NCBI GenBank assembly: GCA_022447485.1
Contig: JAKVCH010000193.1
Coordinates: forward strand, 1 to 6,182
Source of the DNA: Polyangiaceae bacterium
GTDB taxonomy: Bacteria > Myxococcota_A > Polyangia > Polyangiales > Polyangiaceae
DNA length: 6,182 bases
Reading direction: 5' to 3'
Shown: piece after piece, positions 5,053 to 6,182 of the stretch
How the letters are laid out: each line of letters opens with the position of its first letter
How positions within the stretch are numbered: position 1 is the first letter of the stretch
Notes under the pieces: generated by a model
What the model was told of the DNA's origin: nothing
Database searches by the model: none
The model's input: the letters and a program-made list of their open reading frames with translations, nothing else
Position numbers and translations under genes: made by a program

Positions 5053-6182
5053 ATGGCGAGAGGTGAAGAGGAAGACAATCCGGTCATGACGGAAAACTCT
5101 GGGGAACAAGAGATGGCAACACCCGCGCCGTCATCGATTCCACCATCACTGGAGGGCTACGGCACCGGTCTGGGTGGTGCTTCGCCTAGCGAACCGCCGC
5201 CTTCCCTGGAAAGTCTCCTTCAGAGCACGGTTGAGGAACAGCCCATCACCAAGGAGGATTCGGTCCCCCCCTCCCGAGGCGTTCCTCTTGCACCGCAAAA
5301 ACTTCCTTCCATCGAGCCCCCCCATGCCGAAACCTCCCCCAAAGAATCTGCCCCCGACACCAGTCGCTCTGAGCACTCCGAATCGCGACTGAATACCAAA
5401 GCCTCTGCTCCACCTTCCTCGCCTGACGACTCTGTCGACTCACCCGACACCGCTCTCGACTCTCATCCACCCTCGATACCCAGCGCCGCTGCGATCGAAG
5501 GAACTGGTTCCTACTCGAGCGCACTCAGTCAGGTCGGCTCCCAGGCCCTTCCCGACGATATTATTGCGGGTCGATATCGAGTCATTAATGTTCTCGGTGA
5601 GGGCGGTATGGGGATTGTCTACCGCTGTGAAGATCTGGGAACCAACGAGATCATTGCTCTGAAGCGGGTCGTTGTACCCGATCGGGACCACACAGAAGAA
5701 TATCTGATGTGGTTCTACAAGGAAGCTCGCGCCTTGGCCGCATTGGATCACCCTAGCATCGTCGGCGCCATTGATTTCGGTCGCTTACGGGACGGCTCTC
5801 CCTATTTAGTCATGGACCTTGCGGAGGGGCGGAGCCTCCACGATCTCACTCACGCCGGCCTGCAGTGGCCGGCTATCTGGCATATCGTCGATCAAATTTT
5901 AGGGGGCCTCGCCCATGCTCATTCCCGTGGCATCATCCACGGCGATCTCAAGCCGAGCAATGTGTTAGTCCAAGAGGTCGATGGCCAACCACCCTTGATC
6001 CACTTACTGGACTACGGCCTGGCTTGGCTCAAGGCAGATACTCATGACGAGCGCCTCGATGGTGAAAAGGCGCCGGAATTCAAGCCACATGCCGGTGCAG
6101 GTACGCCAGGCTATATGGCTCCGGAACAAATTCAGCATGAACAGCATCATGTCGTCGGAGCGACAGACCTCTACGCCCTCGG
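5053..6182 (+). CDS. Hanks-type Ser/Thr protein kinase with long N-terminal extension (5' part, runs off right edge)
   Basis: The frame is open from a TGA-TAA pair (5005-5010) to the window end; 376 full codons are visible from ATG 5053. Residues 1-170 are low-complexity, rich in Pro, Ser and Glu/Asp, with no membrane segment. The kinase domain starts at GRYRVINVLG (173-182): glycine-rich loop GEGGMG (182-187), ATP lysine Lys204 in IALK, helix-C Glu224, catalytic loop HGDLKPSNV (296-304) with Asp298, Lys300 and Asn303, metal-binding DYG (320-322), then GTPGYMAPE (350-358) and Asp372. So the catalytic residues are present, but HRD is HGD and DFG is DYG, making it a non-RD kinase that may not need activation-loop phosphorylation. 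Substrate and C-terminal sensor domains lie outside the window. Alternative starts are ATG 5086 and ATG 5113; the last has the better upstream purine run (GGGGAA, 7-8 nt). Divergent from glyA. Confidence 0.9.
   Translation, partial: MARGEEEDNPVMTENSGEQEMATPAPSSIPPSLEGYGTGLGGASPSEPPPSLESLLQSTVEEQPITKEDSVPPSRGVPLAPQKLPSIEPPHAETSPKESAPDTSRSEHSESRLNTKASAPPSSPDDSVDSPDTALDSHPPSIPSAAAIEGTGSYSSALSQVGSQALPDDIIAGRYRVINVLGEGGMGIVYRCEDLGTNEIIALKRVVVPDRDHTEEYLMWFYKEARALAALDHPSIVGAIDFGRLRDGSPYLVMDLAEGRSLHDLTHAGLQWPAIWHIVDQILGGLAHAHSRGIIHGDLKPSNVLVQEVDGQPPLIHLLDYGLAWLKADTHDERLDGEKAPEFKPHAGAGTPGYMAPEQIQHEQHHVVGATDLYAL

Noticed and set aside
5146..5524. Several overlapping open frames on both strands in the kinase N-terminal region
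   Set aside because: This is the Pro/Ser-rich coding region of the kinase, whose low-stop composition opens shadow frames; none shows a domain or start signal.
5941..6009. Reading the kinase as a pseudokinase because of HGD and DYG
   Set aside because: The substituted residues are not the catalytic ones; Asp298, Lys300, Asn303, Asp320, Lys204 and Glu224 are all kept, so an active non-RD kinase is the simpler reading.

Overview
The window looks like ordinary chromosomal DNA from a Gram-negative bacterium. It has mid-range G+C judged by eye, two signal-peptidase-II lipoproteins, an integral-membrane phosphatidylserine synthase of the CDP-alcohol type, and a long Ser/Thr protein kinase. The kinase, the lipid-anchored glutaredoxin and the membrane-type PssA together lean towards a deltaproteobacterial lineage such as Myxococcota or Bdellovibrionota. 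That is inference from gene content only; no rRNA or other decisive marker is present.

Layout from left to right: (1) the 5' part of a minus-strand lipoprotein gene runs off the left edge (609 down to 1) and ends just as a TPR-like helix pair begins; (2) a short divergent intergenic region (610-736); (3) a plus-strand pair, pssA (737-1708) and a lipid-anchored glutaredoxin-like protein (1754-2485); (4) a small convergent gap with an imperfect hairpin; (5) two minus-strand genes of one-carbon metabolism, purU (3441-2554) and upstream of it glyA (4929-3655), separated by 213 bp holding a triplicated 17-bp tandem repeat and a strong hairpin-plus-T-tract terminator; (6) a 123-bp divergent region with a 6-5-6 palindrome over a -10-like GATAAT; (7) the start of a plus-strand Ser/Thr kinase gene that runs off the right edge within the kinase domain.

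Functionally, GlyA interconverts serine and glycine while charging tetrahydrofolate, PurU releases tetrahydrofolate and formate from 10-formyl-tetrahydrofolate, and PssA consumes serine to make phosphatidylserine. A serine/one-carbon theme is therefore visible, but the terminator and the opposing orientations argue against one operon. The envelope proteins (left lipoprotein, glutaredoxin lipoprotein) and the kinase are accessory to this theme. I see no CRISPR array, insertion sequence, tRNA, phage gene or recognisable defence system. The most unusual items are the kinase with its HGD and DYG motifs and long Pro/Ser/Glu-rich N-terminus, the low-complexity ends of PssA, the two-part glutaredoxin lipoprotein, and the 17-bp repeat array behind glyA.
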